The notes under the pieces: model-generated
What the model saw: only the letters and a program-made list of their open reading frames with translations
Databases searched by the model: none
What the model was told of the DNA's origin: nothing
DNA from: Gemmiger gallinarum
Lineage (GTDB): Bacteria > Bacillota > Clostridia > Oscillospirales > Ruminococcaceae
Direction of reading: 5' to 3'
Assembly (NCBI RefSeq): GCF_014982805.1
Contig: NZ_JADCKC010000004.1
Coordinates: 1-64,000, forward strand
Length of the DNA: 64,000 nucleotides
Shown: one piece after another, positions 8,348 through 16,370 of the stretch
Layout: the number at the start of each line of letters is the position of its first letter
How positions within the stretch are numbered: the first letter of the stretch is position 1
Position numbers and translations under genes: made by a program

Positions 8348-8362
8348 GAGGAGGCCGCCATC

Positions 8363-9514
8363 ATGTCGGATGTTCTCTTCAAAAATGCCCGGGTCTACCG
8401 GGATCACGCCTTTGAAACGGCGGACGTTCTGGTCTGCGGCGGCAAGATCGACGGCATCGGCCCGGAGCTCAACGCCCCCGCCGGCTGTGAGGTGGTGGAC
8501 CTGACCGGTCTGACGCTGGTCCCCGGCTTCATTGACCTGCACACCCACGGCGGCAACGGCATTGATGTCAACGCCGCCACCGCCCAGGACCTGGACAGCA
8601 TCGGTGCTTTCTTTGCCAAACACGGCACCACCGGCTGGCAGTGCAGCATCCTCACCGACACCGAGGAACAGACCCTCTGGTGCATCGACCAGGCCAAGGC
8701 CGCCATGGCGGCGCCGGCCACCGGCGCCAAGCTGCTGGGCATCCACCTGGAAGGCCCCTTCCTGGCACCCGAGTACAAGGGCGCCATGCCGGAAGACCTG
8801 CTGCGCAAGGGCGATGCCGAGCTGTTCCGCCGCTACCAGAAGGCCGCCGAGGGCGCCATCCATTACATGACCGTCTCCCCCGAGGTGGAGGGCGTGCCTG
8901 AGATGATCGCCGAGATTGCCGGCGAGGTCACCATTGCCATCGGCCACTCCGGCGCCGACTACGAGACCGCCATGCAGGCCATTGCCAACGGCGCCAAGGT
9001 CTGCACCCACACCTTCAATGCCATGGGCCTGTTCCACCAGCACCGCCCCGGCATGATGGGCGCGGCCCTGGAAAGCGATATCTTCTGCGAGGCCATCTGT
9101 GACGGCCGCCATTTGCATCCCGGTTCCGTCCGTATGCTGCTCAAGTGCAAGGGCTGGGACAAGGTGGTCGCCATCACCGACAGCATCCAGGCCGCCGGTC
9201 TGCCTGACGGTCACTACAAGCTGGGCGTCAACGACGTGGTGGTGGTGGACGGCGACGCCAAGCTGGCCAGCACCGGTGTGCGCGCCGGCAGCACCCTGTC
9301 CCAGGACACCGCCCTGCGCAACATTATGGCCTTCACCGGCCATCCCGCCGAGGATGTCATTCCCCTGCTCAGCGAAAACCCCGCCCGGGCGGTGGGAATC
9401 TTCGACCGCAAGGGCAGCATCGAGACCGGCAAGGACGCCGATTTTGCCGTGTTTGACGCCGACTGGACCGTCCGCCGCACAATTGTCGGCGGAACGACGG
9501 TTTATCAGGCTTGA
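8363..9514 (+). CDS. nagA: N-acetylglucosamine-6-phosphate deacetylase
   Basis: Cytoplasmic metal-dependent amidohydrolase removing acetate from GlcNAc6P. The 383 residues carry the metal and catalytic landmarks of NagA: DLHTHGG near residue 60, HLEGPFLAPEYKGA with the metal-binding Glu, IGHSGADY, THTFNAMGLFHQHRPG and the catalytic Asp in ITDSIQAAG. GAGAGGAGG lies 9 nt before the ATG. Unlike its NagB-like neighbour, all main residues are canonical. The stop codon overlaps the -35 box of the next promoter. Confidence 0.92.
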   Translation: MSDVLFKNARVYRDHAFETADVLVCGGKIDGIGPELNAPAGCEVVDLTGLTLVPGFIDLHTHGGNGIDVNAATAQDLDSIGAFFAKHGTTGWQCSILTDTEEQTLWCIDQAKAAMAAPATGAKLLGIHLEGPFLAPEYKGAMPEDLLRKGDAELFRRYQKAAEGAIHYMTVSPEVEGVPEMIAEIAGEVTIAIGHSGADYETAMQAIANGAKVCTHTFNAMGLFHQHRPGMMGAALESDIFCEAICDGRHLHPGSVRMLLKCKGWDKVVAITDSIQAAGLPDGHYKLGVNDVVVVDGDAKLASTGVRAGSTLSQDTALRNIMAFTGHPAEDVIPLLSENPARAVGIFDRKGSIETGKDADFAVFDADWTVRRTIVGGTTVYQA

Positions 9515-9539
9515 CACACGTGTGTATTTGAAATACAAT
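9511..9539 (+). promoter_or_regulatory. promoter with 12-bp palindromic operator before the aldolase
   Basis: TTGACA, 17 bp, TACAAT. ACACACGTGTGT, a perfect 12-bp palindrome, overlaps the -35 end and spacer, so a bound dimer would block RNA polymerase. The -35 overlaps the nagA stop codon. A shorter version of the same palindrome sits in the promoter at 2.05 kb. Confidence 0.75.
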
Positions 9540-9567
9540 GGAGAAAAAATAGAGGAGGAACCCCCAT

Positions 9568-10722
9568 ATGCTGGTACCCATGAGAGCCATTCTGGAAGCC
9601 GCCGACAAGTACCGTTACGGTCAGGCCGCTTTCAACATGAACAGCGTCGGCCAGATCGAAGCCGCCATCCGCATCCATGAGCTGCTGCGCTCCGGCGCCA
9701 TTCTGCAGGGCGCGGAGGCGTCCAACGCCTACATGAGCGGCGAGCTGGACTTCATGCACGGCACTCCCGAGCAGAAGGCCGTCGGCGCAAAGAACATCGG
9801 CGACACCGTCAAGAAGTACGGCGCCGACAGCCCGATCCCCATTGCCCTGCATCTGGACCACGGCAAGACGCTGGAAAGCGTCAAGGCCTGCATCGCCGGC
9901 GGCTACACCTCCGTCATGATCGACGGCAGCAGCCTGCCCTATGAGGACAACGTGGAGCTGACCCGCGAGGTCGTCAAGTATGCCCATCCCTACGGCGTCA
10001 CCGTCGAGGGCGAGCTGGGTGTGCTGGCCGGCGTGGAAGACCACGTCTTCAGCGCCACCTCCACCTACACCAACCCCATGCAGGCCGTCGACTTCTTCAA
10101 GAAGACCGGCTGCGACGCCCTGGCCATCAGCTACGGCACCTGCCACGGCGCCAACAAGGGCAAGGACACCAAGATCCGCCGCGAGATCGCCATCGCCACC
10201 AAGGAGTGCATGCTCCACGAGGGCATCAGCGGTTTCCTGGTCAGCCATGGTTCCTCCACCGTGCCCCAGGAGTACGTTCAGCAGATCAACGCCATGGGCG
10301 GCCAGCTGGAGAACGCCTTCGGCATCGACGTGGCCCAGCTGGTGGACGTGGCCCACTGCGGCATCAACAAGATCAACGTGGACACCGACATCCGTCTGGC
10401 CTGCACCCGCAACATCATGGAGCTGTTCCGCGACCATCCCGAGCTGAAGGAGAGCCCCTCCATCGGCCAGGTCTACCGCGATATGGCAGCCAATCCCAAG
10501 AACTTCGATCCCCGCAACTACACCGCTTCCATCATGGACGCCATCCTCTACGGCAAGATCGCCGACGAGGACGTGGCCAAGGTGGTGGAGTGCATGAAGA
10601 ACGGCGTCACCGAGTCCATCGCTCCCCTGCTGGTCCAGTTCGGCAGCTACCGCAAGAGCAACCTCATCGAGCCCGTCACCTGCGAGCAGATGGCCGACCG
10701 CTACAAGAAGGAGGGCATCTGA
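9568..10722 (+). CDS. fba: class II fructose-bisphosphate aldolase family protein
   Basis: Zinc-dependent aldolase, 384 residues, expected to split a ketose bisphosphate into dihydroxyacetone phosphate and an aldehyde phosphate. Visible landmarks are the zinc and catalytic HLDHG near residue 95, VEGELGVLAGVED, ISYGTCHGANKG, LVSHGSS and GINKINVDTDIRLA (phosphate binding). It is longer than the usual ~285-310 residues, with an extended C-terminal part like long-chain class II enzymes. GAGGAGG precedes the ATG. It is followed by the TIM-like gene after 2 nt. Fructose-1,6-bisphosphate is the default substrate; tagatose- or other ketose-bisphosphates are possible given the unusual neighbours. Confidence 0.85.
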   Translation: MLVPMRAILEAADKYRYGQAAFNMNSVGQIEAAIRIHELLRSGAILQGAEASNAYMSGELDFMHGTPEQKAVGAKNIGDTVKKYGADSPIPIALHLDHGKTLESVKACIAGGYTSVMIDGSSLPYEDNVELTREVVKYAHPYGVTVEGELGVLAGVEDHVFSATSTYTNPMQAVDFFKKTGCDALAISYGTCHGANKGKDTKIRREIAIATKECMLHEGISGFLVSHGSSTVPQEYVQQINAMGGQLENAFGIDVAQLVDVAHCGINKINVDTDIRLACTRNIMELFRDHPELKESPSIGQVYRDMAANPKNFDPRNYTASIMDAILYGKIADEDVAKVVECMKNGVTESIAPLLVQFGSYRKSNLIEPVTCEQMADRYKKEGI

Positions 10723-10724
10723 GC

Positions 10725-11570
10725 ATGAAGCACATCTTCCTCAACCTCAAGCGCTTTGACGTACCCGTGGAGATGGGCGGCGTCAACCGTCTGGCCCCCG
10801 TGGCCGACTGGGGCAAAGCCATTGTGGAAGGCACCCAGGACGGCCTGGCTGCCTACGACAAGAATGAAGTAGAGTTCGCCGCCTACCTGCCCGAGGCTCA
10901 CCTCCTCAGCGCCGCAGCCGCCCGCAAGCCGGGCTGTGCTTTGCAGCTGGGCTGCCAGGGCGTGTTCCGCGCCGACACCGCCGTGGGCGGCAACTTCGGT
11001 GCCTTCACCACCAACCGTCCCGCATCCGCTGCGGTGGCCCTGGGCTGCGAGAGTGTCCTCATCGGCCACTGCGAGGAGCGCAACGACAAGATGGGCATCC
11101 TGGCCGAGGCTGGCGTCACCGGGCTGGAGGCTTCCCGCGCCGTCAACCGCCTGCTGAATCAGGAGATCCGCTGCGCCGTGGCCCGTGGCATGACGGTGCT
11201 CTACTGCATCGGTGAAAAGAGCGAGGAGCAGGACAACTGGGAGCAGGTGCTGGGCGAGCAGCTGTCCATCGGCCTGGAAGGCGTGGACAAGAGCAAGGTC
11301 GTCATCGCCTACGAGCCCGTCTGGTCCATCGGCCCCGGCAAGACCCCGGCCGACAAGCCCTACATCACCAAAATTGCCCGCTTCGTCAAGGAGCAGACCG
11401 GCGGCATGGACGTGGTCTACGGCGGCGGCCTGAAATCCGACAACGCCGCCATGCTGGCCTCCATCCCCGAGATCGACGGCGGCCTCATCGCCCTCACCCG
11501 CTTTGCCGGTGAGATCGGCTTCTACCCCGAGGAATATCTGGAGATCATCCGCCTGTATCTGGGCAAGTGA
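10725..11570 (+). CDS. triosephosphate isomerase family protein
   Basis: TIM-barrel isomerase, 281 residues. The catalytic set is complete: Asn and Lys in NLKRF at the N terminus, His in IGHCEER, and Glu in YEPVWSIGPGKT; the phosphate loop YGGGLKSDN is also present. The N terminus (normally NWKMN), the HCE motif (normally HSE) and about 30 extra residues mark it as a divergent branch. Erythrulose-phosphate isomerases belong to the same superfamily, so the substrate may not be glyceraldehyde-3-phosphate. Only 2 nt separate it from the aldolase stop codon; translation is probably coupled. I use the ATG after the aldolase although the frame is open far upstream. Confidence 0.82.
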   Translation: MKHIFLNLKRFDVPVEMGGVNRLAPVADWGKAIVEGTQDGLAAYDKNEVEFAAYLPEAHLLSAAAARKPGCALQLGCQGVFRADTAVGGNFGAFTTNRPASAAVALGCESVLIGHCEERNDKMGILAEAGVTGLEASRAVNRLLNQEIRCAVARGMTVLYCIGEKSEEQDNWEQVLGEQLSIGLEGVDKSKVVIAYEPVWSIGPGKTPADKPYITKIARFVKEQTGGMDVVYGGGLKSDNAAMLASIPEIDGGLIALTRFAGEIGFYPEEYLEIIRLYLGK

Positions 11571-11611
11571 ATCCGCCCTACCACACCGTAAAACAGCAAA
11601 GGAGCGTTATC

Positions 11612-13108
11612 ATGAAGCATTTTGAGTTTGAGTACGGCGCCGGCACCATGGGTGCGGATCTGCCCGATTCCACCGACGAATTCATCCCCGGCATCACGGT
11701 GCCCGACCCGGACTATATCCCCGAGGACAAGCTGGAAGCCGCTTACCGTGAGAGCCTGGACCATCCCATCGGCATGCCCACCGTCAAGGAGCTGGCCCAC
11801 AAGGGCAGCAAGGTGGTCTTCGTCGTGCCCGACCGCGTCAAGGGCGGCGAGCAGCCCACCAGCCACCGCAAGCTGTCCATCAAGTACATCCTGAAAGACC
11901 TGTACAGCGTGGGCGTGGAGAAGAAGGACATCCTGTTCATCATCTCCAACGGCCTGCATCCCCGCTCCACCGACAAGGACGCTCTGGCCATCTTCGGACC
12001 CGAGCTGTACAACCAGTTCTGGCCCACCGGTCAGATCATCAGCCATGACTCCGAGGACCCGGACAACATGGTGGATCTGGGCTTCACCAAGCGGGGCGAC
12101 CCCGTGTGGATGAACCGCATGGTCTTTGAAGCCGACCTGCCCATCCTCATCGGCCACGTCAACGGCAACCCCTACGGCGGCTACTCCGGCGGCTACAAGC
12201 ACAGCGCCACCGGCATCACCAACTGGAAGAGCATCGCCAGCCACCATGTGCCTTCCGTCATGCACCGGGACGACTTCACCCCCGTCAACAACGGCAGCCT
12301 GATGCGGGACAAGTTCAACGAGATCTCCATGCACATGGAGGAGAAGATGGGCCACCCCTTCTTCTGCTGCGACGCCGTTCTCGACTCCAAGAGCCGCCAG
12401 ATCGCCATCTTCTCCGGCTATGCCAAGGAAATGATGCCCGAGAGCTGGAAGGTGGCCGACAAGCGCACCTACGTCCACTGGGCGGAGAAGAAGTACGATG
12501 TCCTCGTCTTTGGTATGCCCCAGAAGTTCCACTACGGCGACGGCATGGGCACCAACCCCATCATGATGATGCAGGCCCTGTCCGCCCAGGTGCTGCGCTT
12601 CAAGCGCGTCATGAGCGACCACTGCGTCATTATCTGCTCCTCCCTGTGCAACGGCTTCTTCAACGACAAGAAGTGGCCCTACCTGCGGGAGTGCTACGAG
12701 TGGTTCCAGCATGACCAGATGAACCAGCTGCCCGACATGAACCGTCTGGGCGAGTACTTTGCCACCAACGAGGAGTACATCCGCAAGTACCGCTTCACCA
12801 ACGCCTTCCATCCCTTCCACGGCTTCTCCATGATGAGCTGCGGCCACATCGCCGAGATGAACACCAGCGCCATCTACATTGTCGGCGCCGAGGATCCGGG
12901 CTATGCCCGCGGCATGGGCCTCAAGACCCGCGCCACCTTCGAGGAGGCTTTGGAGGACGCCAAGAAGAAGTATGTGGGCGAGAACCCCAACATTCTGGCT
13001 CTGCCCCTGACCTTTAAGACCACCAGCGTCCATCTGTGCATGAAGAACCCCGCCGACGACTGCATGGACGAGTACGGCCATCGCCACGGCGGCTGCGGCT
13101 GCGGCTGA
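11612..13108 (+). CDS. LarA-family nickel-pincer racemase/epimerase homologue
   Basis: Member of the lactate racemase (LarA, DUF2088) family, whose enzymes use a nickel-pincer nucleotide to invert alpha-hydroxy acids; some family members act on sugar acids. The 498 residues include VVPDRVKGGEQPT, NGLHPRSTDKD with a catalytic-type His at 116, and SGGYKHSATG with Lys196 at the position that binds the cofactor in LarA, followed by His residues in ASHHVPSVMH. The tail HRHGGCGCG looks metal-binding. At ~500 residues it exceeds LarA (~425). AAAGGAG precedes the ATG. No cofactor-maturation genes (larB, larC, larE) lie in this window. Its place inside a glycolysis-like cluster suggests a sugar-acid substrate; that is inference. 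Confidence 0.8.
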   Translation: MKHFEFEYGAGTMGADLPDSTDEFIPGITVPDPDYIPEDKLEAAYRESLDHPIGMPTVKELAHKGSKVVFVVPDRVKGGEQPTSHRKLSIKYILKDLYSVGVEKKDILFIISNGLHPRSTDKDALAIFGPELYNQFWPTGQIISHDSEDPDNMVDLGFTKRGDPVWMNRMVFEADLPILIGHVNGNPYGGYSGGYKHSATGITNWKSIASHHVPSVMHRDDFTPVNNGSLMRDKFNEISMHMEEKMGHPFFCCDAVLDSKSRQIAIFSGYAKEMMPESWKVADKRTYVHWAEKKYDVLVFGMPQKFHYGDGMGTNPIMMMQALSAQVLRFKRVMSDHCVIICSSLCNGFFNDKKWPYLRECYEWFQHDQMNQLPDMNRLGEYFATNEEYIRKYRFTNAFHPFHGFSMMSCGHIAEMNTSAIYIVGAEDPGYARGMGLKTRATFEEALEDAKKKYVGENPNILALPLTFKTTSVHLCMKNPADDCMDEYGHRHGGCGCG

Positions 13109-13121
13109 AAGGAGGCCGCTC

Positions 13122-14291
13122 ATGGCCGGTAATCTTCTCATCGTACACGGCGGCGGTCCCACCGCCGTCATCAACTCCTCCCTGTACGGGGCCATCCGTC
13201 AGGCCCAGGACTGCCCGCTGGTGGACCGCGTCTATGCGGCCATCGGCGGCACCGGCGGCCTGCTGAAGGAAAAACTGCGGGATGTCACCGACCTGCCCGA
13301 CGCGGAACTCCGGGGCCTGCTGTCCAGCCCGGCGTCCGCCATCGGCACCAGCCGGGACGCCCTGGAAGCCCCCGAGTATGAGGCCATGGTGCCCATTCTT
13401 GAAAAATACGGTATCCGCTATGTTCTCATGAACGGCGGCAATGGCACCATGGACACCTGCGGCAAGCTGTATGCCCGCTGCGCCGAACGGGGCATCAACG
13501 TCATCGGCATCCCCAAGACCATGGACAACGACCTGGCCATCACCGACCACTCGCCGGGCTTCGGCAGTGCGGCACGGTACATGGCGGGCAGCGTGGCGGA
13601 GGTCTGCTGCGACGTGGAGGGCCTGCCCATCCACATTGTGGTGGTGGAAGCCCTGGGCCGCAATGCGGGCTGGGTCACGGCGGCGGCATCCCTTGCCACC
13701 GACAGCTATGCCCACGGCCCGGACCTGATCTACCTGCCCGAGCGCGCCTTCAAGGAGGAAGAGTTCCTCTGCGACGTGGAGCAGCTCATTAAAACCAAGG
13801 GTCACGGTGTGGTGGTGGCCAGCGAGGGCCTGCACTACGCCGACGGCACCCCCATTGTGGAGCCCATCTTCACCGTGGGCCGGGCCACCTATTTCGGCGA
13901 CGTGTCCGCCCATCTGGCCAACCTCATCACCAAAAAGCTGGGCTACAAGGCCCGTGCGGAGAAGCCGGGCCTGCTGGGCCGGGCGTCCATCGCCTGGCAG
14001 AGCGACACCGACCGCACCGAGGCGGAGCTCTGCGGCCGTGCGGCAGTGGATGCCGTCACCACCGGCCAGAGCGGCAAGATGGTGGCTTTGCGCCGTGTCC
14101 CGGGGCCCAATTACCGCTGCGAGACCTTCCTCGTGGACATCCAGGAAGTCATGATGACCGAGCGCAAACTGCCCGACGAGTTCATCAATGCCCGGGGCAA
14201 CAACATTACCGAGGCTTTCAAGGAGTGGTGCCGCCCCCTCATCGGCGCACCGCTGCCCAAGCTCATGGACCTGCGCCCCGACGAGGACTGA
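13122..14291 (+). CDS. 6-phosphofructokinase family protein, probably PPi-type
   Basis: Phosphofructokinase fold, 389 residues, expected to phosphorylate a sugar phosphate at C1. Landmarks are GGGPTAVIN at the N terminus, GGNGTMDT near residue 105, PKTMDNDL near 131, and HIVVVEALGRNAGWVT. Lys132 replaces the Gly found in ATP-dependent enzymes, a hallmark of pyrophosphate users. The site that is GGDD in typical PPi enzymes and GGDG in ATP enzymes reads GGNG, so the usual catalytic-loop Asp is Asn. Donor and substrate preference therefore cannot be fixed by eye. AAAGGAGG lies just before the ATG, 13 bp after the LarA-like gene. Last gene of the cluster. Confidence 0.83.
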   Translation: MAGNLLIVHGGGPTAVINSSLYGAIRQAQDCPLVDRVYAAIGGTGGLLKEKLRDVTDLPDAELRGLLSSPASAIGTSRDALEAPEYEAMVPILEKYGIRYVLMNGGNGTMDTCGKLYARCAERGINVIGIPKTMDNDLAITDHSPGFGSAARYMAGSVAEVCCDVEGLPIHIVVVEALGRNAGWVTAAASLATDSYAHGPDLIYLPERAFKEEEFLCDVEQLIKTKGHGVVVASEGLHYADGTPIVEPIFTVGRATYFGDVSAHLANLITKKLGYKARAEKPGLLGRASIAWQSDTDRTEAELCGRAAVDAVTTGQSGKMVALRRVPGPNYRCETFLVDIQEVMMTERKLPDEFINARGNNITEAFKEWCRPLIGAPLPKLMDLRPDED

Positions 14292-14405
14292 TGCCCTCCT
14301 GAGCCGCTGATTTCCGCCTGCCTTTGCACGATCCCCCCCTGATCGCAAGCATTCCTGCATCGCAGACGGACAGCGCCGTATGGTTGCTTTCTTTTCTCCA
14401 CATTC

Positions 14406-14473
14406 CAAGACGGAGCCGTACCCGACTGCCTCCCGCTCCCGAGGGGCGGCAGAAGGGTCACGGCTCCGTCTTG
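14406..14473. repeat. long hairpin after the PFK-like gene
   Basis: Perfect 14-bp arms CAAGACGGAGCCGT and ACGGCTCCGTCTTG enclose a 40-nt GC-rich region that can itself fold. No clear U-tract follows on either strand, so it may be a weak terminator or an mRNA-stabilising structure for the upstream operon. Confidence 0.6.
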
Positions 14474-14493
14474 TTATGTGTTATACAGGGCGC

Positions 14494-14538
14494 TAAAAAG
14501 CCCGGCCGTCCGGGGAAATCATCCCAGACGGCCGGGCT
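14494..14538 (-). terminator. terminator of the small minus-strand gene
   Basis: The 12-bp stem AGCCCGGCCGTC/GACGGCCGGGCT is followed on the minus strand by TTTTT. It lies 37 bp beyond the stop of the 62-codon gene, supporting that gene. Confidence 0.88.
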
Positions 14539-14575
14539 GTATCTGTATCATGCAGACTCCGTGGCAGTTGGAGGC

Positions 14576-14764
14576 TCAATACCGCTCACGGCGGGCCATC
14601 CAGTCCTCGCACAGATTCCGGGCTTCCTCCACGCTGCGGCAGACACAGGAAAAGAATTCCCCACGCTCCGAACGATAAGAATACTCCACGCGTTTCTGGC
14701 CGTTTTTGTTTGCCGCAAAAGGAACGCAGCGTTCCTGGCCGGGCAGCAGATATGCAACTTCCAC
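14576..14764 (-). CDS. small uncharacterised protein, 62 aa
   Basis: I do not recognise this protein. It is soluble-looking, charged and aromatic: it begins MEVAYLLPGQERC, contains YSYRSERGEFFSCVCRS in the middle (three Cys in total with Cys13), and ends in a likely amphipathic helix SVEEARNLCEDWMARR. The start is GTG with GAGGGG 8 nt upstream. A strong terminator follows the stop on the same strand, and no other gene overlaps. These two signals make it a credible short gene rather than a chance frame. No neighbour indicates a function. Confidence 0.55.
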   Translation of the reverse strand: MEVAYLLPGQERCVPFAANKNGQKRVEYSYRSERGEFFSCVCRSVEEARNLCEDWMARRERY

Positions 14765-15060
14765 AAGATCGCCCCTCTATATGTTGTGATGCTGCCGGCC
14801 GCATTTTGACCCGCAACGGTTCTTATCTTATCACAGCGGCCGCTTTTTTTGAATGGACTTTCGGCACGCACCGAATCCCGCCCCCCGGCGGCCGTTCAGC
14901 TGCCGGGGCTTGCATTATTGTTGCGGCGGAGCCGGTTCGACGGTTTTCGCGCTTTCTTTTTGTCAAAAACGACGGGGAAAATCCAGCCTTCCCGCTCTCC
15001 TTTTGAGGCAGAGATGCGCTATAATTTTTATAAGAATCTCTTCCCGAAAGGAGCCCTGCC

Positions 15061-16260
15061 ATGGAACTGACCACTCCCAGGGTATGTGCGCTGCGTCTGC
15101 ACGCCCATCATCTGGACCAGCCTCTGCCAGCCGACGGGCTGCTGCAGGCCGCCGGGGCCTGCGGGCTTCAGAACTCCCCGCCCGGCGCGTGGGAGACGGC
15201 CGCCTTCAACCGGGTGGAGGGGTGCTCGGTCTGTTCGCTGCACACCGCTCTCTATCACGACAAGACACTGCTGCAGGCATGGAGCTGGCGGGGTGTGCCT
15301 GCGGTCTTTCCCACCCGGGATGCCGGGGTGTTCCTGACGCCGCTGTGCGCCCGCCCGGGGGAGGACCCCTGGATCTACACCAAGGGCATCGGGCTGGCAC
15401 TGGACTTTCTGGGCATGAGCTTTGAGGAACTTCTGCCCGTGGTGCGGCAGGCCTGCCGCTGTCTGGACAGCGAGACCGTCCGCAGCAAGGAAAGCCTGGA
15501 CCAGCGTCTGGCTGACGCTGCCCGGGACAGCCTGCCCCCGGACAAGCGTCCCCTGTGGGATGCCCCCACCATGTACGGGCGGCCTGACCGGCAGACGGTG
15601 GGCGGGGCGGTCGTATCCTTTCTGCTGCGGCCCTGTTCCTTTGAGGGCCGGGTGGTTTTTGGGGAGCGCAGCGGCCCCACCCCCACCTTCACCTCCATGG
15701 CGCGCTGGCTGGGCAGTCTGCCGCCCGCCGTCCCCGACGGGGAAGCCGAGCTGGTCCGCCGCTTCCTGCATTGCTACGGTCCCGCTCTGCCCGGGGATTT
15801 TGCCGACTGGCTGGGAGCCAGCCCCGCGCAGGCAGCCCGGCTTTGGAACGCTTTGCCCCCGGAGGAAGCCGTCAACGTGACGGTGGAGGGCAAGCGCCGC
15901 CGGATGCTGGCCGCAGACCTGACTGCCGCCCACACCCTGCCGGAGCCAGACCCGGACCGTGTCCTGCTGCTGGGGCCCCACGACCCTTATCTGGACCTTC
16001 GGGACCGGGGACTCATTCTGCCGGACAAAAAGCGGCAGCGGGCGGTGTGGCGTACGGTGGGCAACCCGGGAGTGATCTTGCAGGGCGGATGCGTGGCGGG
16101 CATCTGGCGCACCCGGACGGTGCGAAACGGGCTGGAACTCACCCTCACCCCATGGGAGCAACCCTCCCCCGCCCTGCGCGCCCGGCTTGCTGAACTGGCA
16201 GAGGCTTACGCCGCCTTCCGCCTGCTTCCTCTGCACAAATGCACAGTGGAGGCCGGGTAA
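15061..16260 (+). CDS. winged-helix protein of the AlkZ/HTH_42 family
   Basis: The 399-residue protein has the pattern of the winged-helix family that includes the DNA glycosylase AlkZ, which unhooks crosslinks and alkylated bases. The C-terminal part is diagnostic: LLGPHDPYLDLRDRGLILPD, then NPGVILQGGCVAGIWRTR, the beta-rich hallmark of this family. The N-terminal two-thirds contain the expected tandem winged-helix segments. GAAAGGAG precedes the ATG, and TATAAT lies 45 bp upstream with no good -35. It stands alone between hairpins. A DNA-repair role is inferred from family only; other members are uncharacterised, and I could not place the catalytic glutamines. Confidence 0.72.
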   Translation: MELTTPRVCALRLHAHHLDQPLPADGLLQAAGACGLQNSPPGAWETAAFNRVEGCSVCSLHTALYHDKTLLQAWSWRGVPAVFPTRDAGVFLTPLCARPGEDPWIYTKGIGLALDFLGMSFEELLPVVRQACRCLDSETVRSKESLDQRLADAARDSLPPDKRPLWDAPTMYGRPDRQTVGGAVVSFLLRPCSFEGRVVFGERSGPTPTFTSMARWLGSLPPAVPDGEAELVRRFLHCYGPALPGDFADWLGASPAQAARLWNALPPEEAVNVTVEGKRRRMLAADLTAAHTLPEPDPDRVLLLGPHDPYLDLRDRGLILPDKKRQRAVWRTVGNPGVILQGGCVAGIWRTRTVRNGLELTLTPWEQPSPALRARLAELAEAYAAFRLLPLHKCTVEAG

Positions 16261-16296
16261 ACACCCTGCTATTTGCCAACATCATAAACCGTAAAC

Positions 16297-16328
16297 AAGC
16301 GGGGCCTCCCGGTCAGGAGGCCCCGCTT
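16297..16328. terminator. bidirectional hairpin between convergent genes
   Basis: Perfect 13-bp stem AAGCGGGGCCTCC/GGAGGCCCCGCTT lies between the convergent AlkZ-like and GH3 genes. Short T-rich sequence follows on both strands, best on the minus strand (CTTGTTT). Confidence 0.75.
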
Positions 16329-16370
16329 GCTGATGTATGGAATTTAGAGAATGTCGGTTTCAGGGTGCGG

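Noticed and set aside
6743-9538. Very long minus-strand open frame (931 codons) opposite the response regulator, NagB-like and NagA genes
   Set aside because: It is antisense to well-supported genes, low-complexity (Gly/Val/His/Asp-rich), has no ribosome site and no recognisable domain: a by-product of GC-rich codon use.
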